Source: Euborellia annulipes (Eukaryota > Arthropoda > Insecta > Dermaptera > Anisolabididae). From it: DNA of 64,000 nucleotides. The notes under the pieces are model-generated. The model had not been told where the DNA came from, searched no databases, and saw only the letters and a list, made by a program, of their open reading frames with translations. A program made the position numbers and the translations under genes. Positions 33,689 through 43,566 of this stretch are shown one piece after another. The stretch covers positions 619,537-683,536 of the forward strand of contig JAKCPI010000872.1 in NCBI GenBank assembly GCA_023213315.1. The letters run 5' to 3'. How positions within the stretch are numbered: the stretch's first letter is position 1; every line of letters starts with the position of its first letter.

Positions 33689-33776
33689 CATTGGTGACAA
33701 ACCCAAATAGCAACACGGCCACGAGCATCCACAGGTGGCGGGTTGGCGGGTGGTTTTGCCGTGCGTTTGCTGACAT
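33689..33776 (-). CDS. Candidate first coding exon with a signal peptide (partial gene)
   Basis: Minus strand. The ATG at 33776 has AAGAA before it. The frame reads MSANARQNHPPTRHLW, then a second ATG (33728) and the hydrophobic run MLVAVLLFGFVTN. Exactly there CCAATG meets GTGAGT (intron begins at 33688), a consensus splice donor, giving a phase-1 junction, which is common after signal-peptide exons. The hydrophobic stretch (LVAVLLFGFV) fits an ER signal for a secreted or membrane protein; translation from the second ATG would give a more typical short signal. The region just upstream in transcription is CpG-rich and has an initiator-like TCAGTC. No later exon is recognised in the window, so identity and function are unknown. 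A chance ORF is possible. Confidence 0.5.
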
Positions 33777-34037
33777 TTCTTTCAGTACACACTTTTTTTG
33801 TGACACACGACACGCGCTCACTCACACACACGCGTACACTCACACACACACCGACTAGTGTGACTGACGATATCACGTCACGCTGTCACAATCACGGCAG
33901 TACGAACAGAGCTACACATGACGTGTGCTTGCGATAATTGTTTAATAAGAACACGTGTAATAGTATAACACATTTAAAGCCAGCTGAGCGGACGCCGGCT
34001 GCGACTGAACGGACGCGCGCTTGCAAACGCCGCGGAT

Positions 34038-34071
<34 letters not shown>

Positions 34072-34115
34072 GCGCCGCCTCCATTCTTAATGCGCATGCG
34101 CACTCTTGGGCCTAT
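33777..34115 (-). promoter_or_regulatory. CpG-rich promoter-like region with an initiator motif
   Basis: This block is strikingly GC- and CpG-rich against AT-rich DNA on both sides, with ACACGTGT, TGACGTGA and GCGCATGCGCA (NRF1-type palindrome near 34092) words. On the minus strand TCAGTC (33867-33862) matches the arthropod initiator TCAKTY and lies about 90 bases before the ATG at 33776. No TATA box is seen. A (GTCGCC)n array sits at its distal edge. All functional roles are inferred. Confidence 0.45.
34034..34078. repeat. (GCCGTC)n hexanucleotide repeat
   Basis: About six units of GCCGTC ending in GCCGGCGCC, in the distal part of the CpG-rich region. Confidence 0.9.
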
Positions 34116-34673
34116 TCACCCACCCACTTTTGTCTTGACTATGTCCTATGCCCAGGCCAATTTACTTTCCCATTTAGACCCTATCAATTGTCGAATTCTA
34201 ATTAATTAAAAATTCAAATGAATTTTTTGGGATATTAAACTAAACATTGTTATAATTAATTAGGATGATTAATTAATTAATTCGTGTGTGGTCAAAAAGT
34301 CAACATAAATTTATTATTAAATCACTATCTGTCTAAGGTTTAGAAAGAAAAAGTGTATTTAAGCCATTTAAATACACCATGACCACGACATGCTCTTTAA
34401 CAATCCAGTAAATTCGTATTTATTCTACTTTTCTTGGAAATGGCATGAAACGAGTAGATATTTCTCTCTAATTATGATTAAAAATAAACAACGAAGTTTC
34501 AAAATTCACTTTTCATAAAACACCCGGTATACCCGTACGGAAATACTATATGCCCTAAAATATAAGCGAATATAAGCAATTATAATTGCTTATATCCTCA
34601 CTTAACTTATAAGCAGAAATATGACCTGAAACTTACTTATATTCTTATATTCTTCAAATTATATCTTATCTTA
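34116..34673. other. AT-rich stretch between promoter region and Helitron
   Basis: Repeated TTAATTAATT and AAGCAATTATAATTGCTTA words; no gene or element end recognised. Confidence 0.35.
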
Positions 34674-35660
34674 TCTTATATACTATTAAACGAGCAATGT
34701 ATGTTTGTTTGTTTATATATATGCATATCAGTTCTCGAAAACGGCTCTAACGATTTTTTTCAAATTTTAAATATATACTATGTGTAGTCCCAAAATGAAA
34801 TTGTGCTAGGTCTCATGTTTGGGAAAATTCGGTTTCTAGTACTTTACTGGTGTACTTTTTTTAGTTTTTTCTAATTTTCTCAAAATTCCTTTTAAAGATT
34901 TCTTTCACATTTTAAATACTTGCTAATGTTATTTCCGGTATAGAAAACAAATTGCGCTAGGTCTCGTCTTCGGGAAACCTCGACTACTAGTACTTTACTG
35001 GTGTACTTTTTTTAGTTTTTTACAATTAAAGGTGTTATAATGTTCAAAGCCTAGTGGGCTTGCTTCCTGGTCAAACCTTCCCTCTCTTTACCCTGGACCC
35101 ACAGATTTAACTCTCCAGGAATATTAAATTTTAATTAATGCGCAATTTTGTAAATTTAATTTTTTATATCTATAATTACTTACAATGTATTTAATTTAAT
35201 AATGTTTAAAAGGCCAATTAGTAGAAAAATACGTATTATTTAAATTATATTATTAAAATACTAATTATTAATGTAATGTAATTAATTTTATTGAAAATAA
35301 TAATTTTTAATTGTCTCGAGGCTGACGCATTTCCTGGGCAACTCTCTTATATCTCATGGTTAAAGTTTTCTTATGAGACACTTTCACCTCTAAGTATACA
35401 GCCAGTAATGTTACTATTCCTCAAAACTCTCCCTGGACTGTTATTTCTTATTTTAATGTTTTTATTGATGTTTCCATTGAGGAGCAAGTTGTCTCGTTAT
35501 AATTTCTTTCAAATTTTAAATATTTTCCATTTCTTCTATACAATTCAAATTCGCGCCCCTCGAGTATTCGTACTTTACTTATGTACTTTTTTTAGTTTTT
35601 TTACAATTTTATTAAAAAAAAAGACCAAGCTCCGGCTCGGTCACCCCGGAACTATTAAGT
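34674..35660 (+). mobile_element. Non-autonomous Helitron
   Basis: After A, the 5' end TCTTATATACTATTAAACGA, then GTATGTTTGTTTGTTTATAT, is typical of Helitrons. At the other end GACCAAGC-TCCG-GCTCGGTC forms the subterminal hairpin (35623-35642), followed by ACCCCGGAACTATTAAG. The expected CTRR terminus is degraded to CTAT. Inside, a module with GTACTTTACTGGTGTACTTT is repeated near 34840, 34990 and 35570. The module is also in the 1-kb repeat. No helicase is encoded. Confidence 0.65.
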
Positions 35661-35756
35661 TATGAGAAAAATTATAATGGGATATAATTTGAATTATAAC
35701 CAATAGATATAACTTTTTATATGTCTCGGAAATTATATTTTGGAATATATTATAAT

Positions 35757-35805
35757 ACAAGTTGATTATGTGGCGAGAAAGCCGCGCCATAATCAACTTG
35801 ACCCT
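35757..35805. repeat. Strong hairpin (17-18 bp arms)
   Basis: CAAGTTGATTATGTGGCG and CGCGCCATAATCAACTTG flank a 7-nt loop. It lies just beyond the 3' end of the Helitron helicase relic on the minus strand. Confidence 0.75.
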
Positions 35806-35935
35806 GACGGGCGGCGTCTCGTACGCTTTTAGTAGTTTTTCCCATAAACTAAAAAGCCAAATATTTTTTGCCCTTGGATTTTTGCTCTTAACTGAAAAGC
35901 GAAAACCATCAACGCATCAACCATCAACATCGTAT

Positions 35936-36110
35936 TTATAAAATTTCTTGGTAGACGACATTGAGAGGGTGTGGAGCAGTTGAAAGACCTTCCTTGGACG
36001 AACTCTTGAGAGGGCCACATAAAGCATTCCGTGAGAGAAGACTTCCGAGCCGAGCCACAGACCAATGCACAGTGGTCCGAATTGAAAAAAAAGGGCCAAA
36101 ATTATTTTAT
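35936..36110 (-). pseudogene. Helitron Pif1-type helicase C-terminus
   Basis: The minus-strand frame reads GLWLGSEVFSHGMLYVALSRVR, the conserved final motif of Pif1-like helicases in Helitron Rep/Hel proteins. After LLHT a one-base shift is needed to continue into LNVVYQEIL and the stop at 35938-35936, the standard Helitron ending. Nothing upstream matches the rest of the helicase or the Rep domain. In an intact element this domain unwinds DNA during rolling-circle transposition. Confidence 0.85.
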
Positions 36111-36254
36111 TACTATTATTTATGTATTGGAGGCTGCTGAATCCGAAAAAGATGTTTAAAAAAAATCTCAGACAACCCATTAAGCCGTAAATAGAAGAAA
36201 ACTGTTTGATTTTGGCTTTGATCATTATAACATATAGCTAAAATTATAAAATTT

Positions 36255-36487
36255 CAGTAGAGTCTTGGTTATTCGGTCTTCGATACTCTGGCATACCGGC
36301 TAATCCGGCTTGTTGAAAACTACTTTTCGGGATATTGCAGAAAATAGGGGTAATTTAAGAAAACAAAGTGTCACTACAGATTTTTTCAAGAGATAAATAT
36401 TTTGAATTCTTTTAAATGTTTCCGGTAATCCGGCATTTTCAGAATCTGGCATAGGACAGGTTTGCTCCGGATTAGTAAGAGTCATTC
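36255..36487 (+). mobile_element. pogo-like Tc1/mariner fragment
   Basis: It starts CAGTAGAGTCTTGGTTATTC and ends TCCGGATTAGTAAGAGTC, roughly inverted, with TAATCCGGC words inside. This type of terminus is common in pogo-like MITEs. Confidence 0.5.
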
Positions 36488-36702
36488 CACGTCAAATCGA
36501 TACACTTTTTAACCTCACCATCTCAGATTTCTATGAAATTTGGGTCATAGGTAGAGTCAATAGAGACTAAGAAAAAGCCCCACCATAAAAAAATCTAAAA
36601 AATTCAAAATAAGAGCCGCTTTAGAGCAGAATTTCTATTAAAACGTTATATTCTCTATATCTCTAAAACTAGAGCTATTCGAGCAAAACTGAAGGCATTT
36701 TT

Positions 36703-36890
36703 GGAAAATGGACGACGCGCAAGCGCAAGATATCAGGTACGAGTGAGAATCGAATACCGAGCAAATAACAGATACTTTTTGTATCTGTTATATGAGTATC
36801 AACAACTCGGGAATATTCGACTGGACCTGGACAGGACGCGTATCTGTTTCTCACTCGTACCTGATTTCTCGCGCTTGCGCATTGATCAAA
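36703..36890. repeat. Nested inverted repeats
   Basis: GCGCAAGCGCAAGATATCAGGTACGAGTGAGAA (36711-36743) is inverted at 36856-36889. Inside, AACAGATAC-TTTTT-GTATCTGTT is a second hairpin. Related GATACTTTTTG words recur at 37246. Confidence 0.7.
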
Positions 36891-37329
36891 TACTTGCTTT
36901 TCACTTTAGAGCGTCGTTTCTTTACCCGTTACAGTTTTCGTTTCGCCTGTTCTCTCATTCCTTCTCTCTTGCGACCCTCAACACGCCACACCCTGCCCCG
37001 TCTCTTCTCTCGTGACAGGGCAATTTCGTTATTGCTCTGGCGCTTTTTTCGAACGTCATTCCGAATCATTTTTACATTTTTTACTCTACTTTTCTCACTA
37101 GGCCCTATAATAATTAAATACAAATCTAATTATTACTTATACATTATTTCTTTTTTCTCCGTTTTAAGAAAGAGAGCAGAAATGAAAAAAGATATTTTTT
37201 TTTAATAAATAAGTTATCTGATTTTTACTTTGGTATTTAAATACCGGATACTTTTTGCTTGTATCCATTATGTGTACCTGTTACTTTTTCCTACCTGATA
37301 CAAAATATCAGATTGATACTGTATCACCC
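36891..37329. other. AT-rich stretch without recognised genes
   Basis: Two open frames of 104-137 codons overlap here in different phases; both are Phe/Arg/Ser-rich and have no motifs. I treat them as chance frames. Confidence 0.4.
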
Positions 37330-37638
37330 ATGTCTAGTAGGGAAGCACTTTGGCTAATTCAACTTTTACAGAATATGAATGTTAAAATAAATGTAACAAA
37401 TCTTTATGAAGACAATCAAGGATGTATAGAGATGATTAAAGGCGAACGGATGACACAAAGATCGAAACATATAGATATAAAATATTGTTATATACGGGAA
37501 ATATACAATGAAGGTATATTCAATATTCATTATTGTGATACAAAGAATATGATTACGGCCATGTTGACTAAACCATTGGCAAAAGCAAGATTTTATGAAT
37601 TGTGTGGAAAATTCAACTTCAATATATTGTCAGGTTGA
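37330..37638 (+). pseudogene. Ty1/Copia retrotransposon RNase H C-terminus
   Basis: The frame has SSREALWLIQLL, LYEDNQGCIEMIK with the catalytic Asp, RSKHIDIKYCYIRE and MLTKPLAKARFYEL, the canonical end of Copia polyproteins. A stop follows at 37636. The rest of pol and gag are missing. Immediately after come a purine-rich tract (GAGGTGGGG, 37637-37645) and TGTTGGAACC, where the 3' LTR should begin. RNase H removes the RNA strand during reverse transcription. The first part of the ORF (37255-37329) is not homologous. Confidence 0.9.
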
Positions 37639-37645
37639 GGTGGGG

Positions 37646-38045
37646 TGTTGGAACCTAGGCCAGGGCGGATTAAAGGGGGGGGGGGGGGCGGGGGGGGCGA
37701 TCCCCCCCCGAGAAGAAATTCAAACAATTATAAAAACTAGTAATCTAAAGAAATAATGATTTCCGCTCTTTAATTTCAATTGAATTTGCTACCAATCAAT
37801 TTAAATAAATTGGAAAGAGGTCTAAATGGCCATAGATGCCGACAAAGTCCTTAAATAAAAAAAAAATAAAAAAAAAAACCGGCCCTCCCCCCAGACAAAA
37901 TTGCATTAATCCGCTACTGACCTAGGTAACCAATAACAATATATATGTTTTAGTTTAGTTTACTGTGTATATGAATTTTTTATGTTTACTCTTGTAAATT
38001 TTGTTTCCTAAAATAAATCTAATTTGTTCTTGAGCTCGAATTAAT
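37646..38045 (+). mobile_element. Copia 3' LTR, interrupted
   Basis: It starts TGTTGGAACCTAGG after the polypurine tract. It is broken by a hAT element at 37661-37918 and resumes ACCTAGGTAACCAATAAC, with AATAAA at about 38010. The 3' boundary is not determined. Confidence 0.65.
37661..37918. mobile_element. hAT MITE in the Copia LTR, carrying a SINE fragment
   Basis: The ends are CAGGGCGGATTAA and TTAATCCGCTACTG. The 8-bp flanks ACCTAGGC (37653-37660) and ACCTAGGT (37919-37926) differ at one base and have central TA. A family 1 SINE 3' part (AATGGCCATAGATGCCGACA) lies at 37745-37885. Confidence 0.82.
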
Positions 38046-38071
38046 TATTATAGTGAATAATTAATATAGCT

Positions 38072-38155
38072 AACATGGCCTAAGTTGCCGAAAAGACTGT
38101 GTGAATGTGAGTGTGAGTGGTAAAAAAGTGTGAGTGTTTAAAAAAAAAAAAAGAA
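38072..38155 (+). repeat. SINE family 2, 3' fragment
   Basis: ATGGCCTAAGTTGCCGAAAA, then GTGTGAATGTGAGTG and an A-run, matching 32000-32074. Confidence 0.7.
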
Positions 38156-38242
38156 AGTTGCCGAAAACAAATATAAAATTTTTCTCTTGTTCGTATAGAA
38201 ATAAAATTTAATTTGAAACACCAAGTGTTTAATATGTAGGTC

Positions 38243-38537
38243 CAGTGGCGTAACGTACGCCCCCCGCAGACCCCGCAATACGGGGGGGCCCCGGACCTTG
38301 GGGGGCCCACTGGCCGGGCCGGGCTAAAAAATTGTATCTCCTCAGGGCTCCGGTAAAAACGGAAAAATTTAGATTAAAAAAAAAATTAATGAAAATTTGT
38401 CTTTGAGAGGGCCCGCCCACGCCCTCATGGTTCAGGGATATACCGTATTTTAAAAATATTTTTTGAAAGGTCTAATAATGGAACCCGAAATAAAGGTTTG
38501 CGGGGGGGGGGGGCAGCTAAAAAACGTTACGCTACTG
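38243..38537. mobile_element. hAT MITE, CAGTGGCGTAACGT ends
   Basis: The ends CAGTGGCGTAACGT and ACGTTACGCTACTG are inverted with one mismatch. The exact 8-bp duplication TGTAGGTC is at 38235-38242 and 38538-38545. G- and C-runs inside both ends produce spurious frames. Confidence 0.92.
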
Positions 38538-38683
38538 TGTAGGTCTATTTATTTAATTTTTATTTATTTATTATTTTTCATTTTCAAATAAATTTTTTAA
38601 AATTTTTGGCAATCAAAAAATAAATTGGCCAAAATGTACTCTACGCAAAAAAAATGATTGATCATTATATTATATAATTAATA

Positions 38684-40263
38684 TACCGGGTGGGCCATTA
38701 GTGCGTGGACGGAAGATTGTGGGCTTATTAACGGACATTTTTAAAGTTTGTTGATCGTATATAATGTGGGGCCTTTAGGGCTACAAATTAAAAATATTTT
38801 TGTTCCAATTGCACTTTTTATACAGGGTGACCTATATCAAAGTTATGTTTTTTTAAATAGAACGCCCTATATATTATTGCGTATTTGGATTCTACGACCA
38901 ATTTTAGTATGACTTTATGTCATGCAATGTGTTCCAAACCAAACCGTTTGGCCGCAAATCGGGTTTTTGTGAAAAAACTGCTGTCTGAAAAAAATTGAAT
39001 ATCACGCGAACCATAAGACTTAGGGGACTGTTCTTTTGTGATGTTGCTAATCATGAAATGTACTAATGTAGGCCAGATGGGTAACCCGGAATTATTTTGT
39101 GTTGGGAGATATGCCTATGCCAATTTTTAAAATTTGAAACATGGATAACTTATTTTTTCAAATGGAACATGCTACTTTTTTGATGCCAAGGGACGTGAAA
39201 TTTAATTCTCTTTCTAATGACATAAGGTTGTCTATATCTACCTTTGGTAGTTTTCTTTTTATTCCAAAATATCTGATAACGAAAAAAAAAATACATTTAT
39301 TATAGACAAAACCATTTTAAAAAACAATCCAAACGCAAACAAAATTGTAATAAATGGAAAAGATATGCTAAATATTCGAAAATGTATTTAAATTTCCTTT
39401 AAAATCATTTATTTGAACTCCTCGAAGAAGTTCTGCTTGCTCAAATTGGGGTATGATTTTTCAACAAGATGGCGCACCTCCTAACCTAAACATAACCCTA
39501 ATTTCTTTTTCTAGAAGTTCAAATAAATGATTTTAAAGGAAATTTAAATACATTTTCGAATATTTAGCATATCTTTTACATTTATTACAATTTTGTTTGC
39601 GTTTGGATTGTTTTTTAAAATGGTTTTGTCTATAATAAATGTATTTTTTTTTTCGTTATCAGATATTTTGGAATAAAAAGAAAACTACCAAAGATAGATA
39701 TAGACAACCTTATGTCATTAGAAAGAGAATTAAATTTCACGTCCCTTGGCATCAAAAAAATAGCATGTTCCATTTGAAAAAATAAAGTTATCCATGTTTG
39801 AAATTTTCCAAATTGGCATGGCCATATCTCCCAATACAAGAATAATTCCGGGTTACCCATCTGGCCTACATTAATTAGTACATTTCATGATTAGCAACAT
39901 CACAAAAGAACAGTCCCCTAAGTCTTATGGTTCGCGTGATATTCAATTTTTTTCAGACAGCAGTTTTTTCACAAAAACCCGATTTGCGGCCAAACGGTTT
40001 GGTTTGGAACACATTGCATGACATAAAGTCATACTAAATAAATTGGTCGTAGAATCCAAATACGCAATAATATATAGGGCGTTCTATTTAAAAAAGCATA
40101 ACTTTGATATGGTTCACCCTGTTTAAAAAGTGCAATTGGAACAAAAATATTTTTAATTTGTAGCCCTAAAGGCCCCACATTATATAGTACGATCAACAAA
40201 CTTTAAAAATGTCCGTTAATAAGCCCACAATCTTCCGTCCACGCACTAATGGCCCATCCGGTA
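38684..40263. mobile_element. Large foldback derived from a Tc1/mariner-like element
   Basis: The left arm (38684-39419) and right arm (39516-40263) are inverted copies about 740 bp long with over 95 percent identity. The termini TACCGGGTGGGCCATTAGTG are flanked by TA. The 96-bp centre (39420-39515) encodes MIFQQDGAPP (39453-39482), the block around the second catalytic Asp of DDE transposases of this superfamily. Each arm has short open frames, but I recognise no other transposase block. Confidence 0.88.
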
Positions 40264-40282
40264 TATTATATATTGAATTATT

Positions 40283-41293
40283 ACTTTCTCCTACCTCTAT
40301 ATATGTTAATATATAGATAGAGAAAGTATTGGTTTCATGTCAAAATTTCGATGTCGAGATTTTGATGGATCTTCACGTTTTTAGGTCCCCTGAATCCAAA
40401 AAAGTGGTTTTCGCGACATGGTCTGTCTGTGTGTCTGTCTGTGTGTTTGTGTGTGTGTGTCTGACTGTGAACAAAATATTTCGAGAACTAAAAGAGCTAG
40501 GAGATTGAAATTTTATATTTAAGTTAGGCACCCCCCTGGGACGCGACATGAAGCTTTTAATTAAAATCGGATAAAAAGTACTAGTACTTTACTGATGTAC
40601 TTTTTCAGTTTTTCTCGCTCTAACGATTTTGTTTAAAATTTAAAAATCAATTATTTTAATTTTAGCTTTTTAAAATGTATATTCTCAGTTTGCTCTCAAA
40701 ATTGTTTGAACACCAATTTATAGTCATAGGAAATATAGAAGAAATGGTTGACATGGTAACAAAATATAAATTTATGACAAAATTGAGGGCTATTTGTTTT
40801 TTGACACAGCATGGTCCTGAAGAAGGAGTCGTTTTGGCTCCGAAACGACATATAGCGGACGGAAGTAATCCAAATAAATTGCTTGATCATCAGCTCCGGA
40901 TTTTATTTATTCATCCTTCTCAAAAATATAAATATTTTCCCATGTTTATAAATTTCACCTCTTGAATTCTCCGATGATTTTATTTAAGTCATTTGGATAC
41001 CAAATGGCTTAAATAAGAATGCCTGGACCCCCAATAGATATATTAATCAATAACGTATATTGTCAAAGTCTTATATGGCCTGAGTTGCCGAAAAGACTGT
41101 ATGAATGTGTGTGTGAGTATGAATGAGAAAAAAGTGTGTTAAAAAAAAAATCTTGAATAAACGGACATATATCGGCGGAAACTAAATATGTCTCGTCTCA
41201 AAAAAATCTGGTGTGACAAGCATAAAACCCAACTTTAGTTTACCAAAGAAAAGAGAAAGTTGTGTGCTGTGAGAGCAGTCACACCAGATTTTT
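40283..41293 (+). repeat. Variant copy of the 1-kb hairpin repeat with insertions
   Basis: The terminal hairpin variant (ACTTTCTCCTACC...GATAGAGAAAGT), (GT)n, the GTACTAGTACTTTACTGATG block, ATGGTTGACATGGTAACAAA and, at 41205-41293, the large hairpin. Between them are a unique block with a CTGAAGA stem-loop (40817) and a SINE (40966-41150). Confidence 0.75.
40966..41150 (+). repeat. tRNA-derived SINE, family 2, head-truncated
   Basis: It starts at the end of the tRNA-like head (CTCCGATGATTTTATTTAAG) and runs through ATGGCCTGAGTTGCCGAAAA to a poly(A). TCTTGAAT is found on both sides (left copy just before the start, right copy after the A-run). Confidence 0.7.
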
Positions 41294-41379
41294 TTATCTT
41301 TTGATTTTTTTGATTTATTAAAAAAGATATTTTAAGATTAAAAAATATTTGGGACTTGTGCATAAAAATATTGTTAAAC

Positions 41380-41576
41380 AATCTGGCGTGACTGGAGCAC
41401 ACACACACACACACACACACAGACACACACACACAGACCAATTGGCGGGTCCCACTTTTTTGGACTTAGGGGACCTCAAAACATGTATATCCATCAATAT
41501 CTCGACATCGAATTTTTGACATGATCGCAATACTTTCTCTCTATATATATTTCATATATAGGGTAAGAGAAAGTAA
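41380..41576 (-). repeat. Terminal part of a 1-kb repeat copy
   Basis: (CA)n, GACCAATTGGCGGGTCCCAC, ATCGAATTTTTGACATGATC and the terminal hairpin, followed by an A-run. It is preceded by AATCTGGCGTGACTGG, a broken piece of the large hairpin. Confidence 0.8.
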
Positions 41577-41829
41577 AAAAGTATTTGATTTGATAAAAAT
41601 CATAATATTAATTATATGAAATATTCTTATTTATATTGTAGGCTACTTACTGCTACTTACTACAATATATTGATACCAATGTCGTATATATATTTTAAAC
41701 GTCGCGCGTCGTTATGAAAATATAATTTTTTCACTTGAGCCTTGAGTAGCAAAAAGCCTGGATTTGTCGGGTTCCAATGTTGTCACATTTACTTAGACGG
41801 ACGGCATCGTTGAGCTCTTTGGCAGATGT

Positions 41830-42092
41830 AAGAAAAGGAAACATATTTGTGCTGGTTGAGGGCTAGCAGTAGCTAGGAATGGAGCGACGGTGTCGCCATC
41901 TCTTAGACAAATAATCATTCCTCCCAAACCACTTATTGGAGACTCCCCCTTTATCCTTTCAATAGAATACCAATTCCCTCATTTGGTAGAGTTGTAAACA
42001 AATATTATTATTTAATGAAAAAAATCTTCACGCCCGGGATACGAACACCGATTTTCTGTGTAGATCGTCACCAGCAAGCCCTCTTTCGGTTT
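41830..42092 (-). repeat. tRNA-derived SINE, family 3
   Basis: The region around ATTATTTAATGAAAAAAATC and CGCCCGGGATACGAAC (inverted B box) to CAGCAAGCCCTC matches 11640-11757. The upstream body is diverged. Confidence 0.5.
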
Positions 42093-42854
42093 TTAGTACA
42101 TACTAGAGTCATTGTTACAAATACTTACAATTAAAACAAGAAATAGTCAGCTTTTTAGCACAAGTTAGGTCGAGAAAAGGGTGGGGTAAGGGTGGTGGTG
42201 AGAGGAGCTTTTAGGACTTGTATTTTTTTTTTCTTTTAGGGATAAGCAAAATTAAAATAGCTAAATTCTCTTGTCTTTTAAGCGTTGCCAAATAGGTGTT
42301 GACGTCAAGTTAAATTATTTTAATTTAATTGAATCTGAAGGAGTTCTTTTTTAATAAATATTCAAAGATAGGAGGAAAAATCACTCTGTGTTTTTCCAAC
42401 AAATAGATAAGATATTTAATTATTTTGAATAAGAGTCGACAGGAAATTTTTTAATTCAAGAAGAAAAAGCATTTATTCTTTAAAGGGAAAGTAATAAGAG
42501 AGACACTCTTAAAAAAAGCGTCAAGAGTGAAATTAAATAAAATTTAAATTTTTCTTAAATGAATTTCAACATTGCATCCTAATAATTTTATATGGTGAGA
42601 TCAATAGCTGTCCCAGGGGGGCCCACCCGCCTCCCCTCCCTAATTGGACAGACAAAAATTCAAATGTTTTATTTAATATTTTAAACCTAAACAAACAAAT
42701 ATTAAATTTGTCTGAATGCTTTTTATACAATGCTTTAATATTTATATATTTCAATTTTTATGAGGGGGTGTCAAAAAATAACAGGAATTATTTTTTACTA
42801 GGAAATTCCGCTTTTTGTCGGCAATTTTGTCGGGGGGGGAGGGGTCGATTTTTT
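42093..42854. other. AT-rich stretch, no gene recognised
   Basis: A G/C-run patch (CCCAGGGGGGCCCACCCGCC) at 42613-42632 may be a worn MITE end. Otherwise low-complexity AT DNA. Confidence 0.35.
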
Positions 42855-42968
42855 TTACTTTCTCGTATAGAGAAAGTATTGTAATCGTAAAAAAATTCGA
42901 CTTCGAGATTTTCATGTTTCTCCACGTTTTAGACCTCCCTGAGTCCAAAAATACCATTTTTGGCATTA

Positions 42969-43004
<36 letters not shown>

Positions 43005-43235
43005 CACGATTGCTTAAAAACCAAAGCAGCTCGATGGATGAAATTTGGTATATGCTCCTTACACTAAAATTGTAGATTTCTATCAACTTTTGGAGTAAAT
43101 ACGTCACTTGGAAGTAGTACTTTACCTAATAAGTTTTTTCAAAAATTTTGAAATTTTCAATTTCTTTGTTATATTATGATAAAATACTCAATTTTAAAAA
43201 GTTTTTATTCTTTGATATTTTTCCTAAAACTGTAT
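42855..43235 (+). repeat. Second hairpin-repeat family (TACTTTCTCGTATAGAGAAAGTA)
   Basis: The hairpin ACTTTCTCGTATAGAGAAAGT is followed by AAATTCGACTTCGAGATTTT, CTCCCTGAGTCCAAAAATAC, (GT)n and GAACACGATTGCTTAAAAAC. The layout matches the 1-kb repeat but the sequence is only distantly similar. An inverted, end-truncated copy is at 44790-45060. Confidence 0.75.
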
Positions 43236-43504
43236 AGCTTTTGAAATAATCAAATAAAATAACGACATTTTTCGTAAATTTTGGAAAGAAAAATCAAAAC
43301 AAAATCATGCAGGTGTCATTAAAAAACAAGTAAATATAAACAAATAATTTGTATAATATTATTTTAGCATATATATATATAAATGGGTGCGAGTATGTTT
43401 AAGTGAAATCGTTTGGTAAGTATTCTTAAAACAAAATTGTGCAACAAGGATTTGATTTAAATAAATAATTGTTTAAAAAAAACTTGAAAAATTTTATTAT
43501 TTTT

Positions 43505-43566
43505 TTTTATTTTAATAATTTTTATCTTCTCTTAGACTTCCGCGGCCCACGGGTTCGGAACCGCTG
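43505..43566 (-). mobile_element. End fragment of the CAGTGGTTCCCAACCCG hAT family
   Basis: CGCGGCCCACGGGTTCGGAA, then CCGCTG, matches the right edge at 27790-27828 with two changes. Confidence 0.6.

Noticed and set aside
33570..33821. Longer frame running past the exon donor at 33689
   Set aside because: The part after the GTGAGT is probably intronic. I annotated only the segment up to the donor.
35291..35665. 124-codon frame inside the Helitron
   Set aside because: It lies in a non-autonomous Helitron, crosses a repeated module and the terminal hairpin, and is hydrophobic from T-rich DNA.
36701..37205. Overlapping frames of 104 and 137 codons on the plus strand
   Set aside because: Phe/Arg/Ser-rich, overlapping in two phases and partly covering an inverted repeat. 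No motif, and composition typical of AT-rich chance frames.
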